NCBI RefSeq assembly: GCF_951230135.1
Contig: NZ_CATNVC010000008.1
Span: forward strand, 1-64,000
Direction of reading: 5' to 3'
From: Butyricicoccus sp. Marseille-Q5471
Lineage (GTDB): Bacteria > Bacillota > Clostridia > Oscillospirales > Butyricicoccaceae
Length of the DNA: 64,000 nucleotides
The number at the start of each line of letters is the position of its first letter. Positions within the stretch are counted from its first letter, which is position 1. The translations under genes and the position numbers were made by a program. Below are positions 23,823 through 32,429 of this stretch, one piece after another. The notes beneath the pieces were generated by a model. It ran no database searches. It saw only the letters and a list, made by a program, of their open reading frames with translations, and was not told the origin of the DNA.

Positions 23823-24335
23823 ATGCAGAGAGAACAGATTTCCATACCGAAAAACATTCTATATGCAGTGCTGATACTGGTGTTTTATGCCCTGCAGACA
23901 AGCCTGCTGCGTTCGCTTACCTTTCGCGGATACCATATCGACTTACTGCCGTGCTTTGTTGCAGCTGCAGCACTGTTGGACGGTCCAGCAGAAGGCGTCA
24001 TTACCGGTGTAATGGTCGGCATGCTGTATGATTTGGGTTATCCGGGACTGGACGGTATGTATCCGTTGTTTTTCCTGCTGTACGGTCTGGTAGCGGGCAA
24101 TCTGAGTCGATCGGTACTCAGTCGAAATTACATTTCGGCGCTGATGCTGACCTTTTTGGAAATGATGGTGCTCGGGGTGCTGCGCTTTTTCCTGTATCTG
24201 ATGCCGCACGGAGCGTCGTTTGGCCTTGTGCTGCAGCAGACTGTTGGCGGGGCGCTGCTTACGGTGGCATTTGCCTTTCTGGTCTACTGGCCGATGGGTA
24301 GAATCAGTCGCAGGTTTGACGCGCGCGGCCGCTGA
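23823..24335 (+). CDS. mreD: Rod shape-determining protein MreD
   Basis: 170 residues, five to six hydrophobic helices, little else. The family's pattern of a long first helix (ILYAVLILVFYALQTSLL) and the LLPCFVAAAALLDGPAEGVITGVMVGMLYDLGYPG loop region is recognisable. It acts as a membrane partner of MreC, PBP2 and RodA in side-wall synthesis. Position between mreC and the PBP2 gene confirms it. Confidence 0.9.
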   Translation: MQREQISIPKNILYAVLILVFYALQTSLLRSLTFRGYHIDLLPCFVAAAALLDGPAEGVITGVMVGMLYDLGYPGLDGMYPLFFLLYGLVAGNLSRSVLSRNYISALMLTFLEMMVLGVLRFFLYLMPHGASFGLVLQQTVGGALLTVAFAFLVYWPMGRISRRFDARGR

Positions 24336-24351
24336 AATGAGGGTTTGAGCC

Positions 24352-26484
24352 ATGCAAGATAAAAATCAACTGCTGCGACGGCTGATTGCGCTGCTGTGCA
24401 TGCTGTTGCTGTGCTGCAGCATTGCGGGCGGTCAGCTGGCATCGCTGCAACTTGTCAACGGCGAGCAGTATGTCAAGCAAGCCGCAGTCAATTTAACCAC
24501 GAGCTCTACCGTTTCAGCCGCGCGGGGTGAGATTTTAGATCGATACGGACGACCGCTGGTGACCAATCGTTCGGTATTCTCACTCGTATTGGTGTACTCC
24601 GCGTGGGAGAAGGAGGGGCAGTTTGAGCGTCTGCTCGATTTGGCGGGCAAGGTGCGTGCGGACGGCGGTACGCTGTGCGATATTCTGCCTGTGACCGAGA
24701 CTGCGCCATACGGTTACGTGGGCGGCGCGGGTGATGCATCACGGAAAGCGCTGTCTGCGTATCTTAAGGACAGCCGCGACACACTGGGGCTGCAAAAGGT
24801 GATCACAGCGGTTGAAAATGCGAAAACAGACACGGAGGTCGATGCAATCGACGCAACTGCGCTGGTAGCGCCAACTGAGTTCATCAATGCGATGCGTTCG
24901 TACCTTGGTTTCCCAGAAAGCTTTTCGGCGGAAGATGCACGAACCGTTGTGGGCTTATATTACAGTATGCGGACGGTGGGATTTTCCATGCGTCAGTCGT
25001 TTACACTTGCGACTGATATTTCAATTGATCTGATTTCGGTGCTGAAAGAAAACCATCGCGACTATCAGGGAGTTGAAATTGAAACCGAAGCGGGCCGTGA
25101 ATATGACACGACCTACGGCGCGCATCTGATCGGTACGGTAGGCCCGATGTATGCAGAAGACTGGAACGGCAGGGGAGGAGAAAAAGGCTATTCCTCCAAA
25201 GTGGGCTACAATATGAATGACACCATCGGTAAATCCGGGATTGAATATGCGATGGAAGGGTACTTGCACGGCGCGGCAGGCTCTCGTACGGTTGAAACTT
25301 CACTTGGAGGCGATACCGTGAATGAACAGACGACAAGCTATGCGCCGCAACCGGGAGACAATGTGATTTTGACCATTGACTTGGATTTGCAGAAGGCGGC
25401 AGAGCAATCACTCGCGGAAAATGTCGCGCAATATGGTGCGGGCGGTGCTGCGGTCGCACTGGATGTCAATTCGGGAGAAGTACTGGCGATGGCATCCTAT
25501 CCGACCTTTGATTTGCAAAATTTCAATCAGGACTATGATGCTATTGCCGCGGATTCGCGCTCTCCGCAGCTTAATCGAGCCACGAGCGGTGTTTATGCGC
25601 CGGGTTCCACCTTTAAGATTCTGACCGCAATCGCAGCGCTGGAAGAGGGCGTGATTGATGAAAAAACCACCTACAACTGCCCGGGATATTTTGAATACGG
25701 CGGTCAGAGATTTGAATGTAACAACAAATCCGGCCATGGCACTGTAGATGTTACCAGTGCGATTAAATATTCCTGTAACGTTTTTTTCTATGAGGTGGGC
25801 AAGACACTAACCGGCGAGCGGCTGGAAAAATGGTGCGATCGCTTCGGACTCGGCAATGTTACCGGCATTGAAATTGGTGATTCAAAGGGGCAAGCAGCTG
25901 GTCCTGTGACCCGCGAAAAAATGTTAGAAAATGATCCGTCTCTGCGGCAGTGGCAGGGCGGTGACGATGTGCAGGCGGCAATCGGCCAGTCGGACAACTG
26001 GTTTACGCCATTGCAGCTTGCAAATTATCTGGCGGCGGTGGTCAACGGCGGCACGCTTTATAAACCCTCGCTGATTAAAACAGTCAAAAGCTATAATTAC
26101 GGTGAGACTGTTTTGGCAGAAAAACCCGAAGTCATTAATACAATTGAATTTTCAAAGAAAGCACGGGATTTGGTTATGACCGGCATGGGAGAAGTAACCG
26201 CTGAGGGTGGCACTGCAGCAACGGTATTTGCAAACTATCCCGTCAAGGTCGGCGGCAAAACCGGCACGGCTGAAACCAATGTGGAGGGTCGCGACAACGG
26301 TGTATTCATTGCATTTGCGCCTTTTGACAATCCGCAGATTGCTATCTGCGTCGTCGGTGAAGGCGCGCATCACGGTTCGTCGGTTGCCCCTGTTGTGCGG
26401 GATATGTTCGATGCATATTTTTCCTCTGACGGCAATGAGGATAAGCCGGAGACCGTTCAGCCGGAAAATACGCTGATTTCTTGA
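24352..26484 (+). CDS. mrdA: Penicillin-binding protein 2 (elongation transpeptidase)
   Basis: 710 residues, class B PBP: one membrane anchor (residues 10-30), the pedestal domain with ARGEILDRYGRPLVTN, then the transpeptidase with SxxK (S419-T-F-K422), SxN (S474-C-N) and KTGT (636-639). It crosslinks peptidoglycan during side-wall growth with RodA, MreC and MreD. The pedestal holds an inserted stretch (about 85-200) as in other Clostridial PBP2 proteins, which makes it longer than the 633 residues of Escherichia coli. The acidic last 15 residues are extra. Next gene minD has its own promoter. Confidence 0.94.
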   Translation: MQDKNQLLRRLIALLCMLLLCCSIAGGQLASLQLVNGEQYVKQAAVNLTTSSTVSAARGEILDRYGRPLVTNRSVFSLVLVYSAWEKEGQFERLLDLAGKVRADGGTLCDILPVTETAPYGYVGGAGDASRKALSAYLKDSRDTLGLQKVITAVENAKTDTEVDAIDATALVAPTEFINAMRSYLGFPESFSAEDARTVVGLYYSMRTVGFSMRQSFTLATDISIDLISVLKENHRDYQGVEIETEAGREYDTTYGAHLIGTVGPMYAEDWNGRGGEKGYSSKVGYNMNDTIGKSGIEYAMEGYLHGAAGSRTVETSLGGDTVNEQTTSYAPQPGDNVILTIDLDLQKAAEQSLAENVAQYGAGGAAVALDVNSGEVLAMASYPTFDLQNFNQDYDAIAADSRSPQLNRATSGVYAPGSTFKILTAIAALEEGVIDEKTTYNCPGYFEYGGQRFECNNKSGHGTVDVTSAIKYSCNVFFYEVGKTLTGERLEKWCDRFGLGNVTGIEIGDSKGQAAGPVTREKMLENDPSLRQWQGGDDVQAAIGQSDNWFTPLQLANYLAAVVNGGTLYKPSLIKTVKSYNYGETVLAEKPEVINTIEFSKKARDLVMTGMGEVTAEGGTAATVFANYPVKVGGKTGTAETNVEGRDNGVFIAFAPFDNPQIAICVVGEGAHHGSSVAPVVRDMFDAYFSSDGNEDKPETVQPENTLIS

Positions 26485-26513
26485 CAGGATTGCAAAATAA
26501 TTTATGCAAACGC

Positions 26514-26542
26514 TTGTAAGTTGTCAAATTGTAGTATATAAT
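26514..26542 (+). promoter_or_regulatory. Promoter of minD
   Basis: TTGTAA (26514-26519), 17-bp spacer, TATAAT (26537-26542), about 30 bp before the start codon. Confidence 0.75.
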
Positions 26543-26573
26543 TTACGTGTAAGAAAATCGTTTCGGAGGCATT

Positions 26574-27317
26574 ATGTTAAAGGTTATTTTGGTCGCTTCG
26601 GGAAAGGGCGGCACGGGAAAAACCTCGTTTACGGCGGGCACTGGTGCGGCACTGTCGCAGCTTGGCCACCGCGTGCTCCTGATTGACGGCGACTGCGGCC
26701 TTCGCAACCTCGACATCGTGCTTGGCATGTCAGACCGTGTGGTGTATTCGTTTGCTGATGTCGCGGGCGGTGCTGTGCCGCTTGCTGATGCGACAGCGCG
26801 CCACCCGGTTTTTGAGTCCCTGTCACTTTTGACCGCTCCGGTCGCGCTGCCTGCATTGTCTGAGCGCGGCATGGATCAGCTTGCCGTACAGGCAGAAGAG
26901 GCCGGATACGATTATCTACTGCTCGATGGGCCGGCCGGTCTGCCGGCAGAACTCTCCTGGCTTGCGCATATTGCAACACAGGCTGTCGTGGTCACTACGC
27001 CGGACAGCGCATGTATCCGCGGTGCGGAACGTGCGGCGCGTACGCTGGAAGAGGAATATTGTATCGCTCGTATTCGTATGGTATTAAATCGCGTTCGGCC
27101 GCAGCTCATTCGTCACGGCATGGCAAACAACGTGGATGATGCGATGGACGAAGCGGGATTGTCGCTACTGGGACTGATTCCGGAGGATGAAGATTTGATT
27201 GCCTGCGGCAACAGCGGAAAGAGCATACTCAGCATGAAAAAAAACGGCGCTGCATGCGCCTTTCGCAACATTGCCCGCCGATTGGAAGGCGAGCGAGTGC
27301 CGCTGATGAAATTATAG
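26574..27317 (+). CDS. minD: MinD-like septum-site ATPase
   Basis: 247 residues of the ParA/MinD deviant Walker ATPases: KGGTGKTSFTAGTGAAL (residues 11-27), LLIDGDCGLRNLDIVLG (MinD hallmark), LLLDGPAGL and a C-terminal amphipathic stretch (IARRLEGERVPLMKL) that could be the membrane-targeting helix. MinD normally carries MinC to the membrane to block division near poles. No minC or minE lies beside it in this window, which is unusual for the mreCD-minCD layout. The C-terminal helix is weaker than in typical MinD, so a related MinD-like orphan is possible. Confidence 0.82.
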   Translation: MLKVILVASGKGGTGKTSFTAGTGAALSQLGHRVLLIDGDCGLRNLDIVLGMSDRVVYSFADVAGGAVPLADATARHPVFESLSLLTAPVALPALSERGMDQLAVQAEEAGYDYLLLDGPAGLPAELSWLAHIATQAVVVTTPDSACIRGAERAARTLEEEYCIARIRMVLNRVRPQLIRHGMANNVDDAMDEAGLSLLGLIPEDEDLIACGNSGKSILSMKKNGAACAFRNIARRLEGERVPLMKL

Positions 27318-27366
27318 AGCAGCGGCTTGATATTAGGAATTGAAGTACGGAAGGGGATGCTCATAA

Positions 27367-27777
27367 ATGAATATAGCGCTCATCGCACATGACCGTAAGA
27401 AGGAGCTGATGGTACAGTTCTGTATGGCGTATTGCGGCATTCTGGCGAAACACAGTATTTGCGCAACGGGTACCACCGGTAAGTTTGTAGAGGAGGCCAC
27501 AGGCCTTAGAATCGACAAATGCCTGGCCGGTATGCAGGGTGGCGAGGAACAGATTGCCTCCCGCGTCGCTTACAACGAAATCGACTTGGTTTTGTTTTTC
27601 CGCGATCCGATGACCAACTCGCAGTACGAGCCGGATGTCCATGCAATCGCCCGACTGTGTGATATGCATAATATTCCGGTTGCAACAAATTCGGCAACCG
27701 CTGAAATGCTGATTCTCGGTCTTGACCGTGGTGATTTGGATTGGCGTAATATCGTCAACCCCAAGAATAACAAGTAA
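27367..27777 (+). CDS. mgsA: Methylglyoxal synthase with altered active-site residues
   Basis: 136 residues. Converts dihydroxyacetone phosphate to methylglyoxal and phosphate, a bypass of lower glycolysis. Family motifs are clear: NIALIAHDRKKELM, ATGTTGKF (phosphate site), LVLFFRDP, EPDV and NIPVATNSATAEMLI. Two positions differ from the well-studied enzymes: the catalytic Asp of GGDQ (Asp71 in Escherichia coli, Asp60 in Bacillus subtilis) is Glu60 here (GGEEQ), and the His before (D/E)PDV (His98 in Escherichia coli) is Tyr87. The fold is surely that of MgsA, but activity may be changed. It follows minD by 49 bp, and a hairpin separates it from hisS. Confidence 0.88.
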   Translation: MNIALIAHDRKKELMVQFCMAYCGILAKHSICATGTTGKFVEEATGLRIDKCLAGMQGGEEQIASRVAYNEIDLVLFFRDPMTNSQYEPDVHAIARLCDMHNIPVATNSATAEMLILGLDRGDLDWRNIVNPKNNK

Positions 27778-27786
27778 AAAATACAA

Positions 27787-27839
27787 ACGAGAACGCACCG
27801 GATGCACCCATTGGGTCGTTCGGTGCTCTCGTCTGTCTT
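27787..27839 (+). terminator. Hairpin between mgsA and hisS (terminator or attenuator)
   Basis: Arms ACGAGA (27787-27792) and GCACCG (27795-27800) pair with CGGTGC (27821-27826) and TCTCGT (27827-27832), with CCC-ATT-GGG inside the loop. The tail CTGTCTT is only weakly T-rich. No T-box features are seen. Confidence 0.45.
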
Positions 27840-27852
27840 GAGGAGATTAGAT

Positions 27853-29211
27853 ATGGAAAGAGTCAAACCCAGAACGTTATCCGGCTTTATGGAGCTGCTG
27901 CCTGCCCGTCAGATTCAGATGGAGCGCGTGATGAGCGTGCTGCGCGAGACCTACGCGCTATACGGCTTCTATCCTCTGGATACGCCGCTGATTGAGTCCT
28001 CCGAGGTGCTGCTCGCCAAGGGCGGCGGAGAGACAGAAAAGCAGATTTATCGCTTTACCAAGGGTGATAGCGATCTTTCGCTTCGCTTTGATTTGACCGT
28101 GCCGCTGGCAAAATATGTGGCACAGAATTACGGTCAGCTGACATTCCCATTCCGTCGTTTTCAAATCGGCAAGGTCTACCGCGGCGAGCGCGCGCAGCGC
28201 GGTCGTTTTCGCGAGTTTTATCAAGCTGATATCGATGTGATTGGCGACGGACAGCTCGACATCATCAATGAGGCCGAAGTGCCGTCAATTATCTATAAGA
28301 CGTTCACGGAGCTTGGCCTGCGCCGCTTTAAAATTCGCATCAACAACCGCAAGGTACTCAATGGCCTTTTCGCCATTCTCGGTTTGGCGGAGAAGGCAGG
28401 CGATGTGATGCGCACAATCGATAAGTTCGAGAAAATCGGCGAAGATAAGGTCAAGGAGATTCTGTCGCAGGATTTTGGTGTGAATGCAGCGGTGGCAGCT
28501 GAACTGTTGACGTTTATTGCAACACCCGGAGGTACTGCGGGGATTCTCGCGGCGTTAGAGGGGTATAAGGGTCGCAACGAGGTGTTCGATGAGGGCGCAA
28601 GCGAGCTGGCGACCGTTGCAAACTATATGGAGGCCTTTGGCGTACCGGCTGATCATTTTGAAATTGACCTGACCATTGCGCGTGGTCTGGATTATTATAC
28701 GGGTACGGTTTATGAGACTGCCATGCTTGATCATCCGGAAATCGGTTCGATTTGTTCTGGCGGCCGTTATGACAATCTGGCGGAGTATTACACCGATAAA
28801 AAGCTGCCGGGTGTCGGCATTTCGATTGGCTTAACGCGCTTGTTCTATGTGCTCGGCGAACAGGGTTACCTGAATGATGAGCAGCCATGCGCGCCTGCCG
28901 ATGTTATTATTTTGCCGATGACCGATGATCTTGCACCGGCTATCGCGTTGGCAACCGGACTGCGAAGCGAAGGCATTCGCGTACAGCTGCATTGCGAAAA
29001 GAAGAAGTTCAAGGCGAAAATCGGCTATGCGGACAAGCTGGGTATCCCGTATGTCATTTTCCTAGGCGAGGATGAAATCGCACAGAGCGTAGTTGCCGTC
29101 AAGGATATGGTGACCGGAGAGCAAACTAAGGGCAGTTTTGAAGAGGCAGTCGGCCGCATTAAGAGCGGATTGCAAGACAAGGCTGCAGGGACTGTCATTA
29201 CGGATCGCTAA
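27853..29211 (+). CDS. hisS: Histidine-tRNA ligase
   Basis: 452 residues, class II aminoacyl-tRNA synthetase. Seen: motif 2 region RRFQIGKVYRGERAQRGRFREFYQADID, the histidine-specific ARGLDYYTGTVYE, GGRYDNL and GVGISIGLTRL (motif 3), then the anticodon-binding domain. I start at ATG 27853 after GAGGAGATT rather than at an ATG 51 bases upstream, which falls in the hairpin. The internal region around residues 200-255 is longer than in Escherichia coli HisRS. A paralogous catalytic-like domain (HisZ) is encoded near 58.6 kb. Confidence 0.95.
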   Translation: MERVKPRTLSGFMELLPARQIQMERVMSVLRETYALYGFYPLDTPLIESSEVLLAKGGGETEKQIYRFTKGDSDLSLRFDLTVPLAKYVAQNYGQLTFPFRRFQIGKVYRGERAQRGRFREFYQADIDVIGDGQLDIINEAEVPSIIYKTFTELGLRRFKIRINNRKVLNGLFAILGLAEKAGDVMRTIDKFEKIGEDKVKEILSQDFGVNAAVAAELLTFIATPGGTAGILAALEGYKGRNEVFDEGASELATVANYMEAFGVPADHFEIDLTIARGLDYYTGTVYETAMLDHPEIGSICSGGRYDNLAEYYTDKKLPGVGISIGLTRLFYVLGEQGYLNDEQPCAPADVIILPMTDDLAPAIALATGLRSEGIRVQLHCEKKKFKAKIGYADKLGIPYVIFLGEDEIAQSVVAVKDMVTGEQTKGSFEEAVGRIKSGLQDKAAGTVITDR

Positions 29212-29264
29212 GCATTTCCAATGGTTAGAACAGAACCAGATTATGATACAAAGGACTGATAAAC

Positions 29265-31076
29265 ATGAATAACACATCTATCGCAGGCATGAAACGCACC
29301 AATATGTGCGGAGACCTGCGTTTGTCGGACGCCGGACAAACTGTGGTTGTCAATGGTTGGGCTGACCGCGTTCGTGATAACGGCGGTGTACTTTTCCTGC
29401 TGGTGCGAGATCGCGCGGGCGTTGTACAGTGTACGTTTGATAAGTCGGTCAATGCCGATTTGTTTGATGTTGCATTCACCTGTCGTACGGAATTCGTTGT
29501 TGCGGTTAAGGGTAAGCTTGTTGCGCGTGATGCGGCAGCGGTGAACAAGAAGATGCCGACCGGTGAGGTCGAAATCATTGCCGAGGAGCTACGTGTTCTG
29601 TCAAAGGCGGAGACCACGCCGTTTGAAATCGACGATTCCAAGGAAGTTGGCGATCAGATTCGTCTGAAGTATCGCTATCTTGACCTGCGCCGTCCGTCGA
29701 TGCAGCGCAATTTAATGCTGCGTCACCGTGTCACGCAGGTGGCGCGCAATTACTTTGACCAGAACGGTTTCCTTGAGATTGAGACACCGATGCTGACCAA
29801 GTCTACACCGGAGGGCGCACGTGACTATCTCGTGCCGTCTCGTGTGCACCCAGGCAAGTTTTACGCGCTGCCGCAGTCACCGCAGCAGTACAAGCAACTG
29901 CTGATGCTGTCCGGATTGGACCGTTATATGCAGATTACCCGCTGCTTCCGCGATGAGGATTTGCGTGCAGACCGTCAGCCGGAGTTTACGCAGATTGACC
30001 TTGAAATGTCCTTTGTTGAGCAGGATGACGTCATTGCTGTGAATGAAGGCTTCCTGAAGCAGGTGTTCAAGGATGTGCTTGATGTAGAGGTACAGCTGCC
30101 CTTGCCGCGCATGACATGGCGCGAAGCAATGGATCGCTACGGTTCGGACAAGCCGGATACCCGTTTTGGCTTTGAGATCCGTGACATTTCGGACATTGCT
30201 GCCAAATGTGAATTTGCGGTATTCAAGGGTGCAATCGAAAACGGCGGTACCGTACGCCTGATTAATATTGATGGATACGCGGATAAATTCCCGCGTAAGG
30301 AAATCGATAAGTTGGCCGACTTTGTCAAGACCTACCGCGCGAAGGGACTGGCGTGGATGAAGCTCGCAGCGGATGGATCAATGACCTCGTCCTTTGCGAA
30401 GTTCCTGTCCGAGGAAGAAATTGAGGCAATTAAGGCCCGTGCAAACGCCAAGCCGAATGACGTGCTGTTCGTTGTTGCTGATGCATCGGAGGAGACGGCT
30501 CTCGTTTCTCTGGGCGCACTGCGCTGCGAACTGGCAAAACGTCTGGGTCTTGCCAAGAAGGACGATTACAAACTTCTTTGGGTCACTGAATTCCCGCAGT
30601 TTGAGTATAGTGAAGAGGAAGACCGCCTGGTTGCTAAGCACCATCCCTTCACGGCACCAATGGACGAGGATATTGCACTGCTGGAAACCGAGCCGCAGAA
30701 GGTGCGTGCAAAGGCGTACGACATTATTCTTAATGGCTGCGAGTTGGGCGGCGGTTCGATTCGTATTCATGATGCTGAACTGCAGACCAAAATGTTCCGC
30801 GCACTCGGCTTTACCGAGGAAAAGGCCAAGGAGCAGTTTGGCCATCTGATTACCGCATTTTCCTACGGTGCGCCGCCGCACGGAGGTCTGGCATATGGTC
30901 TGGATCGTCTGTGCATGCTGCTGGCCGGTCATGATTCTATTCGTGATGTAATCGCCTTCCCCAAAGTGCAGAACGCGTCTGACCTGATGATGTCTTGCCC
31001 TGATCTTGTGGACGATAAACAGCTCGATGATTTGTCCATTGCCGTGACCCGTGTGGAAGCGGACGACGCAGAATAA
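29265..31076 (+). CDS. aspS: Aspartate-tRNA ligase (bacterial type)
   Basis: 603 residues. N-terminal OB-fold anticodon domain (about 1-110, GDLRLSDAGQTVVVNGWADRVR pattern), class II core with STPEGARDYLVPSR, FYALPQSPQQYKQLLM, ITRCFRDEDLRADRQPEFTQID (motif 2), the bacterial-specific GAD insertion (about 290-420) and motif 3 GLAYGLDRL. hisS-aspS order is common in Firmicutes. Whether it also charges tRNA-Asn cannot be told from this sequence. A perfect 18-bp terminator follows. Confidence 0.96.
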   Translation: MNNTSIAGMKRTNMCGDLRLSDAGQTVVVNGWADRVRDNGGVLFLLVRDRAGVVQCTFDKSVNADLFDVAFTCRTEFVVAVKGKLVARDAAAVNKKMPTGEVEIIAEELRVLSKAETTPFEIDDSKEVGDQIRLKYRYLDLRRPSMQRNLMLRHRVTQVARNYFDQNGFLEIETPMLTKSTPEGARDYLVPSRVHPGKFYALPQSPQQYKQLLMLSGLDRYMQITRCFRDEDLRADRQPEFTQIDLEMSFVEQDDVIAVNEGFLKQVFKDVLDVEVQLPLPRMTWREAMDRYGSDKPDTRFGFEIRDISDIAAKCEFAVFKGAIENGGTVRLINIDGYADKFPRKEIDKLADFVKTYRAKGLAWMKLAADGSMTSSFAKFLSEEEIEAIKARANAKPNDVLFVVADASEETALVSLGALRCELAKRLGLAKKDDYKLLWVTEFPQFEYSEEEDRLVAKHHPFTAPMDEDIALLETEPQKVRAKAYDIILNGCELGGGSIRIHDAELQTKMFRALGFTEEKAKEQFGHLITAFSYGAPPHGGLAYGLDRLCMLLAGHDSIRDVIAFPKVQNASDLMMSCPDLVDDKQLDDLSIAVTRVEADDAE

Positions 31077-31083
31077 AATAGAT

Positions 31084-31123
31084 AAAACAGCGCCGCGGCA
31101 TCTTATGCCGCGGCGCTGTTTTT
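31084..31123. terminator. Strong bidirectional terminator after aspS
   Basis: Perfect 18-bp stem AAAACAGCGCCGCGGCAT / ATGCCGCGGCGCTGTTTT with a 3-nt loop, T-run on both strands. It also ends the leftward AraC regulator gene. Confidence 0.92.
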
Positions 31124-31128
31124 ATGTG

Positions 31129-31965
31129 TTAGATGGGATACTGACGAAAGCTGCTCGGTGATAGACCGACTTTCTTTTTAAAGGCACGAATAAAGTTTTC
31201 TTCGCTGTTATACCCGGTTTCAAAGGCAACCTGTTTGACGGTCATACCACTGGTGAGCAGCAGCTCCTTGGCGCGGTCGATACGACGCAGCGTCAGGTAT
31301 TCATAAGGAGAGTAACCGGTACAGGCGCGGAATTGCTTGGTAAAATAGGAACTGCTCAGACTGACATGTCCGGCCACGTCTTCGACGGAGAGCGGCGCAT
31401 CAAAGTGCTGATCCATATAGGCAAGAGACCGTGTGATAATTGCGTCCAAATCACTTCCGGCAGGAGCGCCGGAGGAGAGGAGATGGCACAGCATAGAGTA
31501 AATGGTATCGGAGCTGGTATGCTCGGGAGCGCGCTGCGACATTTCGCCATAGGTGAGCAGTTTGGTCATGCCGAGCTGAATCGGCGCAGGGTCGGTCAAT
31601 GAAAATATGTGTCCGGTGTTATGCAGATTTAAAATCTCTTGATAAAGTGCAGGAGTCTGCGCACCGTTAAACAGCAGCCAGTAAAACTCCAAATCATCCG
31701 TCGCGGCGGAATACTCGTGAGGCTGCTTGCAATCAAACAGCACCAAATGATTGCGCTCGGCAGAGAAATGCCGTCCTTCAATTGTTAAATCAAAGCGGCC
31801 GTGTTTGACTAACATCAGCATGTAGTTGAGTCGATGGCTGGTTTGTAGCGCGGTGTCGCATTGACAAGTGAAGTGGTATCGTCGGTCGCAGTAATAATGC
31901 CCGATTCGCGTGGGATAATAGAAGATACGTTCTGCAAAGGAGGATGGAGTCCAGAAGTATCGCAC
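31129..31965 (-). CDS. AraC-family regulator next to the symporter
   Basis: 278 residues or slightly more. An N-terminal cupin-type sensor (about 1-160; NYMLMLVKHGRFDLTIEG, LVLFDCKQPHEY) and two C-terminal helix-turn-helix motifs (SVEDVAGHVSLSSSYFTKQF and VKQVAFETGYNSEENFIRAFKK). Divergent from the sodium symporter gene, so it probably senses the same solute and controls the symporter. The start is unsure: GTG 31965 has no ribosome site, while a perfect AAGGAGG at 32009-32015 faces only AUC (32001) or AUU (31995) in this frame, 12 and 10 codons further up. Either a non-standard start or a sequence error is possible. Confidence 0.85.
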   Translation of the reverse strand: MRYFWTPSSFAERIFYYPTRIGHYYCDRRYHFTCQCDTALQTSHRLNYMLMLVKHGRFDLTIEGRHFSAERNHLVLFDCKQPHEYSAATDDLEFYWLLFNGAQTPALYQEILNLHNTGHIFSLTDPAPIQLGMTKLLTYGEMSQRAPEHTSSDTIYSMLCHLLSSGAPAGSDLDAIITRSLAYMDQHFDAPLSVEDVAGHVSLSSSYFTKQFRACTGYSPYEYLTLRRIDRAKELLLTSGMTVKQVAFETGYNSEENFIRAFKKKVGLSPSSFRQYPI

Positions 31966-32028
31966 GGAACGCGATGATACGCCGTCCTCATGAATGTTGA
32001 TAAAACCACCTCCTTACGTCTGTTTTCT

Positions 32029-32056
32029 ATTATAACGATTTCGCAAAAAAAAGCAA
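32029..32056 (-). promoter_or_regulatory. Promoter of the AraC-family regulator
   Basis: Leftward TTGCTT (32056-32051), 16-bp spacer rich in T, TATAAT (32034-32029). The AAGGAGG ribosome site follows at once. Confidence 0.65.
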
Positions 32057-32102
32057 TGGAAGGTCGAAAAATAGCGCATGGTATGCACCTGCCGAGGCAC
32101 GT

Positions 32103-32121
32103 AAAATGTACCAAAATGTAC
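32103..32121. repeat. Ten-base-phased direct repeat, candidate AraC-type operator
   Basis: AAAATGTAC occurs twice (32103-32111 and 32113-32121), one helical turn apart. It lies upstream of the leftward AraC gene promoter and 225 bp upstream of the symporter promoter. Direct repeats on one face of DNA are the usual AraC-family site; assignment is inference. Confidence 0.35.
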
Positions 32122-32344
32122 TCATTTAAATAGTAAATACATACATAATATAGGACATAATGGAATAAAAACTGCACAATATTTGCTGACTTCAATTGGT
32201 AAAATGAGAGGACTTGTTCGTCAATATGAATAAATTTATCTTGAATTATCGCATCATATATTACATGGCGTTGATGATATGCACAAAAAAGTAAAAAGAA
32301 ATATGTGCATATAAACAAAACGAGAAGAAAGTGCGAAAATTGGT

Positions 32345-32373
32345 TTGAAATGTTGAGTATAAGGTGATAAAAT
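32345..32373 (+). promoter_or_regulatory. Promoter of the sodium:solute symporter gene
   Basis: TTGAAA (32345-32350), 17-bp spacer, TAAAAT (32368-32373). The predicted start near 32380 leaves a 5' leader of about 220 nt. The AT-rich stretch 32125-32340 before it shows no credible gene. Confidence 0.65.
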
Positions 32374-32395
32374 TGCTCATGGTAAAGAGAGCAAT
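32372..32395. promoter_or_regulatory. Inverted repeat at the symporter transcription start
   Basis: ATTGCTC (32372-32378) and GAGCAAT (32389-32395), perfect 7-bp arms with 10 bp between, overlap the end of the -10 box and the predicted start point. The position suits a repressor operator. Confidence 0.4.
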
Positions 32396-32429
32396 CCGGC
32401 AGGAGAGAAACAGGACAAGCTGCTGTAAC

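Noticed and set aside
27778-29264. T-box leaders before hisS and aspS.
   Set aside because: The gaps are too short (75 and 53 bp) and lack the T-box core sequence.
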